A model generated the notes under the pieces. That model was not told the origin of the DNA. It saw nothing but the letters and a program-made list of their open reading frames with translations, and did no database searches. DNA of 17,889 nt from Smithella sp. ME-1. GTDB taxonomy: Bacteria > Desulfobacterota > Syntrophia > Syntrophales > Smithellaceae. Of the stretch, positions 1 through 7,990 are shown piece by piece. The stretch's first letter is position 1, and each line of letters opens with the position of its first letter. A program made the translations under genes and the position numbers. The stretch lies in NCBI GenBank assembly GCA_000495415.1, contig AWGX01000086.1, positions 1-17,889 on the forward strand, in the 5' to 3' direction.

Positions 1-25
1 TCTCGCTTCGTTTCGAAATGACATG
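1..25. repeat. Probable fragment of a dispersed intergenic repeat
   Basis: Read on the minus strand, bases 1-25 contain TGTCATTTCGA followed by ACGAAGCGAGA. This resembles a short dispersed intergenic repeat (consensus close to TGTCATTTCGAGCGAAGCGAG) that I recognise from many bacterial genomes. It lies just downstream of the last liv gene, a typical place for such elements. Only one copy is visible and the window edge cuts it, so the assignment rests on recognition of the motif and not on repetition seen here. Confidence 0.4.
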
Positions 26-31
26 TTGTAA

Positions 32-57
32 CGAGGTTATAGTATAGAAACACCTCG
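32..57. other. Small inverted repeat downstream of livM
   Basis: CGAGGT (32-37) is repeated inverted as ACCTCG (52-57) with a 14-base loop, just past the livM stop codon. In the minus-strand direction the downstream arm is followed by TTACAACATG, without a T-run, so it is at best a weak terminator or a 3' end stabilising structure. It may belong to the dispersed repeat at 1-25. Confidence 0.3.
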
Positions 58-65
58 CTAATTTT

Positions 66-1145
66 CTAATATGAAAACGGCCACAGTCGGAAACTTGAAC
101 GTATAATTCTCCAGATTTCGGCTAAACCTTTCGGTTCAATCAAAATAAACAAAACTATGGCCAATCCGAAAACAAATTCTCTGAGCGGCGCCATATTTAA
201 ACCCCAACTGGCAATTGACTGTACATTCATTAATATTCCGGTTACAAATCTCAATAGCTCATTGAGCAGTGTAATGAAGGTTGCGCCGAAAATCGCGCCT
301 GGGATATTGCCCATGCCGCCGATAATGACCATGGCAATGTATTCAACCGATAATCCCAAGTTGAAAGGTTCAGTCGTAATACTGACCATGTAATAACCCC
401 ACAGAGCTCCGGCAAATCCGGCATAAAACGAACTGATACCGAATGATAATAATTTGTATTTAAAAATCGGGATGCCCATTCCTTCCGCGGCTCGATCGTT
501 GTCACGGATGGCGATAAAAGCCCTGCCGTATTTACTGCGGATGATATTTACTGCAAACCAGGTCATGCATACGAGGCTGATAAATATCAGGAAGAAGAAC
601 ATTTTATCACCCGATATTTGCCATCCGAAAATTTCCGGCGACGGCAGTGTAATGCCCATCGTACCTTTGGTAAGACTCTCCCAGCGAATTAAGACATATT
701 CGATAATAAATTGTCCGGCAAGCGTGGCTATCGTCAAATAAAGGCCCTTTAACCGCCCCGAAGGTATGCCGAAAATCATTCCGACGAGAGCGGTAATAAT
801 TCCCGCCGCTGGTATTGCAATGTAAAATCCCACACCGAACCTTGTTGCCAGAATTGCTGCCGCATAAGCGCCCACACCGAAGAACGCACCATGTCCCAGA
901 GAAATCTGGCCGGTGTAACCGATAAGAATGTTCAGGCCGATGGCGGCAATGGCTGCGATTCCGATGGTGTTAACAATATAGAGCATGTAGGGGCTCAAAA
1001 CAAATGGAGCCACAAAGAAAAGCACACCAAGAAAAACACACATCCATAAACGGCCGAAATCCGTTTCAAAAATATTCAATTCCTGCTCGTAGGTTTCACG
1101 ATAATTGCCGCAGGGATGAAAAGATAATTTTTTCTTTATTTGCAT
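66..1145 (-). CDS. livM: Branched-chain amino acid-type ABC transporter permease, LivM family
   Basis: Inner-membrane permease of a LivKHMGF-type importer, pairing with the LivH homologue encoded just upstream. The 359-residue protein is hydrophobic from about residue 33 onward, with a hydrophilic N-terminal stretch of about 30 residues. It carries the family signature GYTGQISLGHGAF (from residue 76) and the cytoplasmic coupling loop AIRDNDRAAEGMGI (about 212-225), which contacts the ATPase. A second conserved glycine-rich stretch, IIGGMGNIPGAIFGA, follows near 274-288. Length is in the usual range for LivM. It is separated from livH by 36 bases and is the last liv gene visible; only a repeat-like sequence follows to the window edge, so the usual ATPase partner LivF is missing here. 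The family assignment is firm, but the substrate may be an amino acid or another small carboxylate. Confidence 0.93.
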   Translation of the reverse strand: MQIKKKLSFHPCGNYRETYEQELNIFETDFGRLWMCVFLGVLFFVAPFVLSPYMLYIVNTIGIAAIAAIGLNILIGYTGQISLGHGAFFGVGAYAAAILATRFGVGFYIAIPAAGIITALVGMIFGIPSGRLKGLYLTIATLAGQFIIEYVLIRWESLTKGTMGITLPSPEIFGWQISGDKMFFFLIFISLVCMTWFAVNIIRSKYGRAFIAIRDNDRAAEGMGIPIFKYKLLSFGISSFYAGFAGALWGYYMVSITTEPFNLGLSVEYIAMVIIGGMGNIPGAIFGATFITLLNELLRFVTGILMNVQSIASWGLNMAPLREFVFGLAIVLFILIEPKGLAEIWRIIRSSFRLWPFSY

Positions 1146-1181
1146 TTTCTAGCCCCAATAAATGGGATAATTTCTAACTTA

Positions 1182-2060
1182 CTAAACTCTTTCTATTTCC
1201 ACCAAACCAAACAAACCGTACGGCTTGACCATCAAAATAAATACAAGGACAATATAAGGAACTACGTCGCGTAAAGATGGCGAAAGATATCCACCGGTAA
1301 AAGTTTCCAGAAGACCTATGATAATTCCTCCGATAATCGCTCCGCCGATGCTGTCCAATCCTCCTAAAATGACAACAGGGAATACTTTCAGACCAATGGA
1401 ACTCAAATCGTGAACGTTAACACCGTTGATAATACCCAGAACAATGCCGCTCATGCAGGCAACCAGCGCGGCAATTGCCCAGGAAAGCGCAAACACACGT
1501 CGGACGTGAACGCCAAGTGAAAGCGCTGCTTTTTGATTATCGGCAACCGAGCGCATGTATATTCCCTGCGCTGATTTTTTAAAGAACAATCCGAATAAAA
1601 CAAGAAAAATAACGCTTATAATCAGAGTGGCTGAATAAACCGGCGCCACATAAATTGAACCGAACTGCATGCCCATTGTCTCCGGTAGAAAATTCGGATA
1701 AGTATGCAGATTGCCACCCCAGATAAGCAGAATCATACCCTTAAACATAGCCGCCAGTCCCACCGTCAGCATGATGACAAAAATAAGTTTTTCGCCGATT
1801 AAAGGACGTAAAAAGAATCTCTCAATCAGGAATCCGAGAATAAAACATCCGATCATGGTCAAAATGAAAGCAATATATACAGGCAGTTGCGCCCATGTTA
1901 CGAGCGACAGAAAAAAGAAGGCACCGAGAGCAAGAAGTTCACCGTGAGCGAAATTCAAAACGCTCGATGATTTAAAAATCATGACAAAGCCCATCGCGGA
2001 AATGCCGTAGAGCAATCCCACGCAAATGCCGTTAACTAATAATTGTAGAAAAAATTCCAT
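1182..2060 (-). CDS. livH: Branched-chain amino acid-type ABC transporter permease, LivH family
   Basis: Second inner-membrane permease of the LivKHMGF-type importer, forming the transmembrane pathway with LivM. The 292-residue protein is hydrophobic along nearly its whole length. It has the LivH signature NFAHGELLALGAF (36-48) and the ATPase-coupling loop MRSVADNQKAALSLG (169-183). The conserved ILGGLDSIGGAIIGG stretch lies at about 231-245. The ATG start at 2060 is supported by a GAGGAG ribosome binding site about 7 bases upstream. It lies 15 bases downstream of the acyl-CoA synthetase stop codon, so the two are almost certainly cotranscribed and possibly translationally coupled. Length is normal and no defect is visible. 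Confidence 0.94.
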   Translation of the reverse strand: MEFFLQLLVNGICVGLLYGISAMGFVMIFKSSSVLNFAHGELLALGAFFFLSLVTWAQLPVYIAFILTMIGCFILGFLIERFFLRPLIGEKLIFVIMLTVGLAAMFKGMILLIWGGNLHTYPNFLPETMGMQFGSIYVAPVYSATLIISVIFLVLFGLFFKKSAQGIYMRSVADNQKAALSLGVHVRRVFALSWAIAALVACMSGIVLGIINGVNVHDLSSIGLKVFPVVILGGLDSIGGAIIGGIIIGLLETFTGGYLSPSLRDVVPYIVLVFILMVKPYGLFGLVEIERV

Positions 2061-2075
2061 TTAAAAACTCCTCAA

Positions 2076-4067
2076 CTAGTTCGATACATTAATAATATTA
2101 ATTTTTGTTTCTATCTCGCCTATTCTGCCGTCACGGTATTTAACCTTGCCGGTAACTTCGATATTCTTCTGGTTGTTGTACATAGCTTCAATAATCTTCA
2201 GATACAAGCCATAAACAAAACGGCGACGCACTTTGCCGGTACGGGTCAATTCTTCATCATCCGCATCCAGAAGTTTATAAAGCAGAACAAATTTTTTAAT
2301 TTTCATTACTTCCGGAAGCTGCTCGTTGACACTGGTAACTTCCTTTAAAATAAGTTCCTCCACAGCCTGTTGTTGCGAAAGATCCATGTAAGTTGTGTAA
2401 GGAATCATTCTGTCCTCCGCCCAGTTGCCGACATTGCCCATATCAATGTTAATCATGGCAGCAATATAGGGACGTGCCTCGCCGAAGGTAACTGCTTCTT
2501 TAATATAGGGGCTGAATTTAAGACGCGTTTCGATAAAATCAGGTGAGAACGCTTCTCCGCTTTTGTTACGAATAATATCTTCCTTGCGGCCGATGATGAG
2601 CAAATGACCGTCGTTGTCAATGTACCCGGCATCACCGGTTTTCAGCCAGCCGTTTTCAAAAGCATTCTGAGTTGATTGATAATCGTTGTAATATCCGGAA
2701 AAATTTGCCTCCGATTTAACCAGCACTTCCTGATCTTCGGCAATTTTCACTTCAGTCAAAGCCATAGGTTTGCCTACGGTTTCCAATTTAACTTCATCAT
2801 CAGGTTGTATTTGAAATATACCGCAGGATTCAGTGAGACCATAACATTGCTTTAAATTCAAGCCAATGGCCCGGAAAAAATGAATTACATCCGGACTGAT
2901 CGGATGTCCTCCAGTAAACGCGCCGCGAAAACGTGCGCATCCGAGACGATCCAAAAGCGGTTTATAAACTAAAGCTGACATTGTTTTATATAAAACCCGC
3001 AGAGATAAAGGAACAGACTGTTTGTGTGATTGCTTTTCCACAACGGATTTCCCGATTCTTTCACTAAGATAAAAAAGGTTTTTTTTCACCCAGCCTGCGT
3101 CGGATATCTTCACCCGTATGCGTGAGGCCATATCTTCCCAAAAGCGTGAAGAAGTAATAATCATAGCGGGGCCAATGTCTCTAAAATCTTCCAGAACCGT
3201 TTCCGCCGTTTCCGGAAAATTCATACACATAGCGCTGCCAAGCGCAACGCCCATACCCCACATCTGATCAACAATCCACGCCGTTGGAGACATCGAAAGC
3301 CAGTTTTCCTCCGGTTCGATTTTTGTTTCTTCCAGCCATTGAGCAGCCATAGTGGTGAGGTTGCGGTGCGACAGCATGGCCAGCTTGGGAACGCCGGTAG
3401 TTCCTGAAGTCTGAATCATAACAGCTACATCATCAGGACGTCCTTTATTTATTTCTTCTTCGATAAAACGAGGATGATCTGTGATAAATTTTTCTCCCTC
3501 TTCCAGAAGCCTGGCATAGCTTATTAACCATGGATCATCTTCATATGAAGTCATCCCTGTAGGATCAATATAGACGACTTTCTTGGTCTGCGGCAGTTTA
3601 TCCTTGACTTCCAGAAGCTTATCAACCTGTTCCTGGTCCTGGACAACTACGATGGGCGAGTTTATCCGTTTGATGGAAAAAGCAAGTTCATCGGCAATGG
3701 AAGATGTAAACAAATTAAGAGTTGTCGCACCCAGAGCATGGGCCGCCAATTCCGAAAAAAGCCATTCGGGATGATTGTGAACAACCATACAAAGATTTTC
3801 GCCGCGCTTAAAATTTAGCGAAGCAAAGCCGGCCGCTGTTGTCCTCATATAACGGCAGTATTCTGCCCAGCTGTATTTCTGCCAGATACCGTAGGCTTTT
3901 TCACGAATTGCCGTTTTAGCATCGCCGTATTTATCGGCATTTTCTATTAACAGCTGTGGCAGCGTTAATTTGTCCCGCCGGCGCGGGATGTCGCGTTTTA
4001 GAAAGGAGCCTCCGGCTCCTTCTGGAGGAGCTCCACTTTTTTCACTATGTTGTTCTTTTGTATCCAA
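2076..4067 (-). CDS. AMP-forming acyl-CoA synthetase (long-chain fatty acid-CoA ligase type) within the liv operon
   Basis: Adenylates a carboxylic acid with ATP and transfers it to CoA in the cytoplasm. The 663-residue protein has the ANL-superfamily motifs in order: phosphate-binding loop QTSGTTGVPK (219-228), QCYGLTES (407-414), LKTGDAGYIDNDG (475-487) with the ribose-binding aspartate at 479, hinge region GRKED (493-497), and LTRTGKVRRR (607-616), whose K612 is in the position of the catalytic lysine. Domain length and the SGEAFSP stretch resemble fatty-acyl-CoA ligases. The start is a TTG codon with only a weak AAGG upstream; no ATG occurs in frame until about residue 74, too far in, so TTG is accepted. 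It begins 21 bases after the livG stop. Residues 10-33 are a low-complexity Gly/Pro/Arg segment encoded by palindromic DNA. About 45 residues follow the catalytic lysine region. Substrate unknown; fatty, aromatic or branched-chain acids are all possible. Confidence 0.88.
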   Translation of the reverse strand: MDTKEQHSEKSGAPPEGAGGSFLKRDIPRRRDKLTLPQLLIENADKYGDAKTAIREKAYGIWQKYSWAEYCRYMRTTAAGFASLNFKRGENLCMVVHNHPEWLFSELAAHALGATTLNLFTSSIADELAFSIKRINSPIVVVQDQEQVDKLLEVKDKLPQTKKVVYIDPTGMTSYEDDPWLISYARLLEEGEKFITDHPRFIEEEINKGRPDDVAVMIQTSGTTGVPKLAMLSHRNLTTMAAQWLEETKIEPEENWLSMSPTAWIVDQMWGMGVALGSAMCMNFPETAETVLEDFRDIGPAMIITSSRFWEDMASRIRVKISDAGWVKKNLFYLSERIGKSVVEKQSHKQSVPLSLRVLYKTMSALVYKPLLDRLGCARFRGAFTGGHPISPDVIHFFRAIGLNLKQCYGLTESCGIFQIQPDDEVKLETVGKPMALTEVKIAEDQEVLVKSEANFSGYYNDYQSTQNAFENGWLKTGDAGYIDNDGHLLIIGRKEDIIRNKSGEAFSPDFIETRLKFSPYIKEAVTFGEARPYIAAMINIDMGNVGNWAEDRMIPYTTYMDLSQQQAVEELILKEVTSVNEQLPEVMKIKKFVLLYKLLDADDEELTRTGKVRRRFVYGLYLKIIEAMYNNQKNIEVTGKVKYRDGRIGEIETKINIINVSN
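4003..4021. repeat. Hairpin in the 5' coding region of the acyl-CoA synthetase
   Basis: AAGGAGCC (4003-4010) and GGCTCCTT (4014-4021) form a perfect 8-bp inverted repeat with a 3-base loop. A further GGAG/CTCC pair follows at about 4024-4034, and a CCCGC/GCGGG pair lies nearby at about 3974-3987. The structures fall in codons near residues 10-33 of the synthetase, a low-complexity part outside the catalytic fold. They could affect translation initiation at the weak TTG start. Confidence 0.5.
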
Positions 4068-4088
4068 AATATATAACGCCTTAAGTTT

Positions 4089-4916
4089 TTATAAAGCTTC
4101 AGCCTCGCCTAGATAAGCTTTGATGACTTCAGGATTGACGCTGATTTCTTCAGCGCTCCCTTCACCCAGTTTTTCACCAAAGTTCAAAACCATAATTCTC
4201 TGGGAAATGCTCATGACAATAGACATATCATGCTCGACCAGAATCATTGTCAGCCCCCATCTCTGATTCAATTCCAGAAGAAAGCGGACCATATCTTCTT
4301 TTTCTTCCATGTTCATTCCGGCAAACGGCTCATCCAGGACAAGAAGCTTCGGCTCCAGAGCAAGCGCCCGTCCCAATTCCACTCTCTTCTGCATTCCATA
4401 AGGAAGAGAGCCGACTGTTTTCTTGCGAATGGACTGCATTTCCAGAAAGTCAATTATCTCTTCCAGAATCTGCCGATGACGGATTTCTTCTTCTCTTACC
4501 GATTTGGAAAAAATAAAGGATTTGATGAAACTGTATTGACAATGAATATGACGTGCCAGTGTCATATTCGCTAATACGGTCATTCCCGGAAACAGCTCTA
4601 TGTTTTGGAAAGTTCTGCCGATACCCACACCGACGAGTTCATGGGTATGTAAATTAGTAATGTCTTGACCGTTAAATATTATTTTGCCCTGCTGGGCACG
4701 ATAAAAACCGGTTATACAGTTAAGAAGACTTGTTTTCCCTGCTCCGTTGGGACCGATAATCGCCATTAATTCGCCCGTACGGACATTAAGATCAACATCT
4801 TTAACGGCAATAACACCGCCGAAGCTTAAATGTAAATTCTGAATAGAAAGTTCTGCTTTTTTATCTTCTTCCCGCCGGTTAACCATTATCGACGGCCGGC
4901 TGCGATAAGCCTTCAT
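4089..4916 (-). CDS. livG: Branched-chain amino acid-type ABC transporter ATP-binding protein, LivG family
   Basis: Cytoplasmic ATPase that powers the LivH/LivM permease. The 275-residue protein has Walker A GPNGAGKT (55-62), the Q-loop glutamine Q104 in RTFQN, an ABC signature LPYGMQKR (171-178), Walker B LLVLDE (191-196) and the switch histidine H229 in VEHD. LPYG in place of the classical LSGG, and the C-terminal extension ending in EVIKAYLGEAEAL, are typical of LivG and not of LivF. The ATG start follows an AAGAGGT ribosome binding site. A strong hairpin separates it from livK upstream; the synthetase follows after 21 bases. A LivG normally acts as a heterodimer with LivF, which is not encoded in the window. 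Confidence 0.94.
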   Translation of the reverse strand: MKAYRSRPSIMVNRREEDKKAELSIQNLHLSFGGVIAVKDVDLNVRTGELMAIIGPNGAGKTSLLNCITGFYRAQQGKIIFNGQDITNLHTHELVGVGIGRTFQNIELFPGMTVLANMTLARHIHCQYSFIKSFIFSKSVREEEIRHRQILEEIIDFLEMQSIRKKTVGSLPYGMQKRVELGRALALEPKLLVLDEPFAGMNMEEKEDMVRFLLELNQRWGLTMILVEHDMSIVMSISQRIMVLNFGEKLGEGSAEEISVNPEVIKAYLGEAEAL

Positions 4917-4933
4917 TAAAACCTCTTGATACG

Positions 4934-4970
4934 GGTGTTGCCGGAGTCAAATAAAAACTCCGGCAACACC
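4934..4970. other. Long perfect intercistronic hairpin between livK and livG
   Basis: GGTGTTGCCGGAGT (4934-4947) and its exact inverse complement ACTCCGGCAACACC (4957-4970) enclose a 9-base A-rich loop. It sits in the 68-base gap between the livK stop and the livG start. In the direction of transcription no T-run follows the stem, so it is not a standard intrinsic terminator. An intercistronic hairpin of this kind after a binding-protein gene commonly protects the upstream mRNA from 3' exonucleases, which would raise LivK levels relative to LivG/H/M. The structure is seen directly; the role is inferred. Confidence 0.75.
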
Positions 4971-4984
4971 ACCATTTTCAATAC

Positions 4985-6190
4985 TTACTTTTTAAGCAGT
5001 TTTATCTTATCCTTACCCGGTACATAGAAATTCGTCACGGGTATGAACGTTCCGTCTTCCTTTACTTTAACCATGCGCGCGGTGAAAGATGCACCGTGAT
5101 CATCTTTGGTATAGGTTATTGCCGGCACAATGCCGTCGAATTTTTCATTTTTAAATGATTCCATAGCGGCATTGACTGTTGCCGGATTGATATCCTTGCT
5201 TTTTTCATAAGCACGTTTAAAGGCACGTTCCATAATCATACCGACAACAACCCCTTCCCAGTAGGAAGCATCAAATTTGTCCACTGTTTTATAACGTTTC
5301 CATAAATCCTGCATCATAGCCATACCTTTGGATTTATCAACAGGTAATCCTCCGGGAAATTGTATGGTAAGGCGATCTTTGATCAGGCCGGCTCCCATTT
5401 TGAAAAAGTCAGGATCTGTTGATGTCCATGTTCCCAGAAAAACAGGGCTGTAATTGATACGGTCAGCGCTTTTAAATGCCGTAATGATCGCGGAAGGAAG
5501 CATCTGCATAAAGACATATTCCGCACCGGATTTCTGCAAGCGGAGAAGTTCCGTGTTAAGATCAACTGTTTTAGGTGGAAATTCTTCCACACCGACAATT
5601 TTAATTCCCAGTTTTTCCGCATATTCCTTACTGGGGGCGTGAATAGAACGACCATAAGCATTATTGTAAGTGAGCAAACCGACTTTAGGAGCCTCTTTGC
5701 CTTTATGGATGGCTTTAATATACTCCAATACTGCATGACAATCCATCTTATAGCTGCCGAAAGGCAAATACATATAATCAACCGGTTTTTCCAGAATCTC
5801 CCAACTGGTAGAATAATTGATTGTCGGAACTTTATATTCCTGGATGATCGGTTTTGCCGCCAGTCCTTCACCGGCACTCCATGTGGCTATAATATCTACT
5901 TTGTCCTGCAATACAAATTTCTTTACTGCAGCTATTGCTTCGGGAACTTTGTATGCCGTATCCACAGTAATCATTTCTATCTTGTTACCATACACTCCGC
6001 CTTTTACTTCATTTACATACTTGAAATAATCGCGTTGCCCCTTTTCATGGAATTGTCCCCACGTTGAAGCCGGGCCTGTCAGGTTGATTGCAGCTCCAAC
6101 CTTAATAGTTTTTGCCTGCACGTTGCCCATGCCGGCAAGCAAAAAAACACCTGCTAAAATCGTAATCCATAATTTAACTTTCATATTCAT
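4985..6190 (-). CDS. livK: ABC transporter periplasmic substrate-binding protein, LivK-like family
   Basis: Periplasmic receptor that captures the ligand and delivers it to LivHM. The 401-residue protein starts with a clear Sec signal peptide: MNMKVK, a hydrophobic core, then a probable cleavage site VQA|KTIK after residue 26. The mature protein begins KVGAAINLTGPASTWG, the usual start of the type I periplasmic-binding fold (PF13458). The ATG is well supported by a GGGGAGGGG ribosome binding site. A second in-frame ATG two codons later would also fit. It is the first gene of the liv operon and is followed by a stable hairpin. The fold family covers branched-chain amino acids, amides, urea and aromatic acids, so the name livK indicates family only; the neighbouring CoA ligase makes a carboxylic acid ligand plausible. 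Confidence 0.9.
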   Translation of the reverse strand: MNMKVKLWITILAGVFLLAGMGNVQAKTIKVGAAINLTGPASTWGQFHEKGQRDYFKYVNEVKGGVYGNKIEMITVDTAYKVPEAIAAVKKFVLQDKVDIIATWSAGEGLAAKPIIQEYKVPTINYSTSWEILEKPVDYMYLPFGSYKMDCHAVLEYIKAIHKGKEAPKVGLLTYNNAYGRSIHAPSKEYAEKLGIKIVGVEEFPPKTVDLNTELLRLQKSGAEYVFMQMLPSAIITAFKSADRINYSPVFLGTWTSTDPDFFKMGAGLIKDRLTIQFPGGLPVDKSKGMAMMQDLWKRYKTVDKFDASYWEGVVVGMIMERAFKRAYEKSKDINPATVNAAMESFKNEKFDGIVPAITYTKDDHGASFTARMVKVKEDGTFIPVTNFYVPGKDKIKLLKK

Positions 6191-6564
6191 TTCCCCTCCC
6201 CTTTTTATCTTTTCGATTTAATAACGAGCCATAATAATGGCAAAAAAAAACCGTGGGATTTGCTCTGCCCACGGTTCATTTCCCTTTGTAAATGGTCATG
6301 ATTCTATCAGGCAGACCTTTAAGTTAATAAAGTTAAAAAAATAAAAAAAGACCGCCCTTTTCTTATAATGAACAATTAACATTTTATTCATACCTCTTGA
6401 ATGAGGCATATAGAGCAAAAATCGCTAAAAAGTCAAGGAAAAAGAAACCATCGGCTATTTTTCTCTCTGTTTTTTTCGTTTCTCTTCATGAATCGGATTT
6501 TTACAAGTATAAAGATATTAAAAATGCATTAATCGCTAAATTATTACTTATTTGTTTTCAGATA
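6191..6564. other. Intergenic region between livK and the response regulator gene
   Basis: This 374-base AT-rich stretch has no convincing gene. It holds the livK ribosome binding site (about 6191-6200), a strong minus-strand terminator hairpin (6242-6274), a possible minus-strand promoter for livK (TTAACT at 6322-6327 and TAGAAT at 6301-6306, spacing 15, weak), and a second, AU-rich hairpin with T-tract (6343-6364) that could end the response regulator transcript. If the weak promoter is real, the strong terminator lies inside the livK leader. The small plus-strand reading frame at 6397-6579 lacks a ribosome binding site and overlaps the regulator gene, so it is not called. Confidence 0.6.
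6242..6274 (-). terminator. Strong intrinsic terminator (or attenuator) upstream of livK
   Basis: On the minus strand CCGTGGG and CCCACGG form a perfect 7-bp GC-rich stem with a 10-base loop, followed directly by nine T residues. This is a textbook Rho-independent terminator reading leftward. It is about 290 bases past the response regulator stop codon and only about 50 bases ahead of livK, so it may terminate the pilS-pilR transcript or act as an attenuator in the livK leader. Confidence 0.85.
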
Positions 6565-7932
6565 CTATTCGACGCCTAGTTTTTCTATACGATAGCGCAA
6601 TGAATCGAAGGATACATTTAACAATTCGGCGGCTTTCACTTTAGAGCCATTGGTTTTTTGCAAAGCTTTTTCAATTATTATCTTTTCGATTTTTGCCAGT
6701 TCAGCGTTGAGATCAATCCCTTTATTTGTTATTTCAATATCAAATTTAGGTGCACCAGCGGATAATTCAGGATTCAGGGTTAAGCTTTCCGGCAGGATTA
6801 TATTGGAACTCTCCATGGCGACACTGCGCTCAATAATATTCTCCAATTCACGAATGTTACCGGGGAAAGCATAATTCGTCAACAATTCCATGGCATATGA
6901 AGAAATATCCCTTATTTCCTTACCAAACATTTGAGCGTATTTTCTTATAAAATAATTGATAAGAAGAGGAATGTCCTCTTTACGATCTCTCAGCGGTGTA
7001 AGATGAATGGGAATTACATTGAGCCTATAATAGAGGTCTTCGCGAAACTCACCTTTTCTTACCTTATCTTTTAAATTTTGATTGGTCGCGGAAATTATAC
7101 GTACGTCAACCTTGATATCTTCCGAGCCACCTATCCGCCTGAATGTTCTTTCCTGAACTACCCGTAAAAGCTTGACCTGCAGAGCAGGAGATAATTCGCC
7201 GATTTCATCCAGAAAAACAGTACCCCCGCGTGCCATCTCAAAAAATCCCGGCTTGTCGGCGTAAGCACCGGTAAAAGAACCTTTCATATATCCAAATAGT
7301 TCGCTCTCCAGTAAATTCTCCGGTATTCCGCCGCTGTTAATAGCCACAAATGGTTTTTTGCAGCGGGAAGAATTTTCATGAATAGCGCGCGCCACAAGTT
7401 CTTTTCCTGTCCCGCTTTCACCCAGTATTAAAATATTCGCAAGCGTATCGGACACTTTTTTTATTGTTGCGAATATCTTAACCATTTCTCTGTTTGTTCC
7501 GATCATCCCGTAGAATAAATTATTTGCATCCGCCGATATTTTTTCTTTCTCAACGTTGTTCTCTATCAATCCTTTTTTCTGCAGTGCCGACCGTACAACT
7601 TTTTTTAATTCCTCAATAGTCCCGCCTTTTTCCACATAATCATACGCCCCTTCTTTCATCGCTTTTATTGCTGTTTCTCCGGAAGCGTAGGCCGTAATAA
7701 GAATTACTATGGTATCTGGCCTTTGATCCTTTATGGCCTTAAGAAAATCGATGCCACTGATTTTAGGCATTTTTAAATCGGTAATAATTAGATCGAACGC
7801 AGTCTTACGGCACAAATCAATCGCCTTTACCGGCTCTCCTATGCTGGTTACATCGTAGCCTTCCTGAACAAGCATAATTTCCATGAATTCTCTCATGCCC
7901 TGATCGTCATCAACAATCAGAATTTTTGCCAT
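6565..7932 (-). CDS. pilR: Sigma-54-dependent response regulator, NtrC family, PilR-like
   Basis: Phosphorylation-controlled activator of sigma-54 promoters. From the chosen ATG at 7932 the protein has 455 residues: receiver domain (about 1-117) with acidic pocket DDD at 8-10, phospho-acceptor D52 in TDLKMP and conserved K102; AAA+ domain with Walker A GESGTGKE (171-178), sigma-54 loop GSFTGA (218-223) and Walker B VFLDE (239-243); and a C-terminal Fis-type helix-turn-helix (about 426-452). GSFTGA instead of GAFTGA is, to my knowledge, also found in PilR proteins. The ATG follows GGAGG at a 5-base distance; a GTG four codons earlier overlaps that site and was rejected. The gene follows its cognate kinase after about 58 bases. 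The target genes, probably type IV pilus genes, are not in the window. Confidence 0.87.
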   Translation of the reverse strand: MAKILIVDDDQGMREFMEIMLVQEGYDVTSIGEPVKAIDLCRKTAFDLIITDLKMPKISGIDFLKAIKDQRPDTIVILITAYASGETAIKAMKEGAYDYVEKGGTIEELKKVVRSALQKKGLIENNVEKEKISADANNLFYGMIGTNREMVKIFATIKKVSDTLANILILGESGTGKELVARAIHENSSRCKKPFVAINSGGIPENLLESELFGYMKGSFTGAYADKPGFFEMARGGTVFLDEIGELSPALQVKLLRVVQERTFRRIGGSEDIKVDVRIISATNQNLKDKVRKGEFREDLYYRLNVIPIHLTPLRDRKEDIPLLINYFIRKYAQMFGKEIRDISSYAMELLTNYAFPGNIRELENIIERSVAMESSNIILPESLTLNPELSAGAPKFDIEITNKGIDLNAELAKIEKIIIEKALQKTNGSKVKAAELLNVSFDSLRYRIEKLGVE

Positions 7933-7990
7933 TTTTACCTCCACTTAACTTTAATGCCGGCTAAAAGACAGATTACCGGTGCCTTTTTTG

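Noticed and set aside
5383..5877. Long minus-strand reading frame inside livK in another frame
   Set aside because: It lies wholly within livK, which has a signal peptide and full family similarity; the overlapping frame has no recognisable domain.
6397..6579. Plus-strand 60-codon reading frame between livK and pilR
   Set aside because: It begins with TTG without a ribosome binding site, is Lys/Ser/Phe-rich as expected from AT-rich noncoding DNA, and its end overlaps the regulator gene.
7933..7944. GTG start four codons upstream for the response regulator
   Set aside because: It overlaps the GGAGG that serves the ATG at 7932, and the receiver domain begins normally from that ATG.
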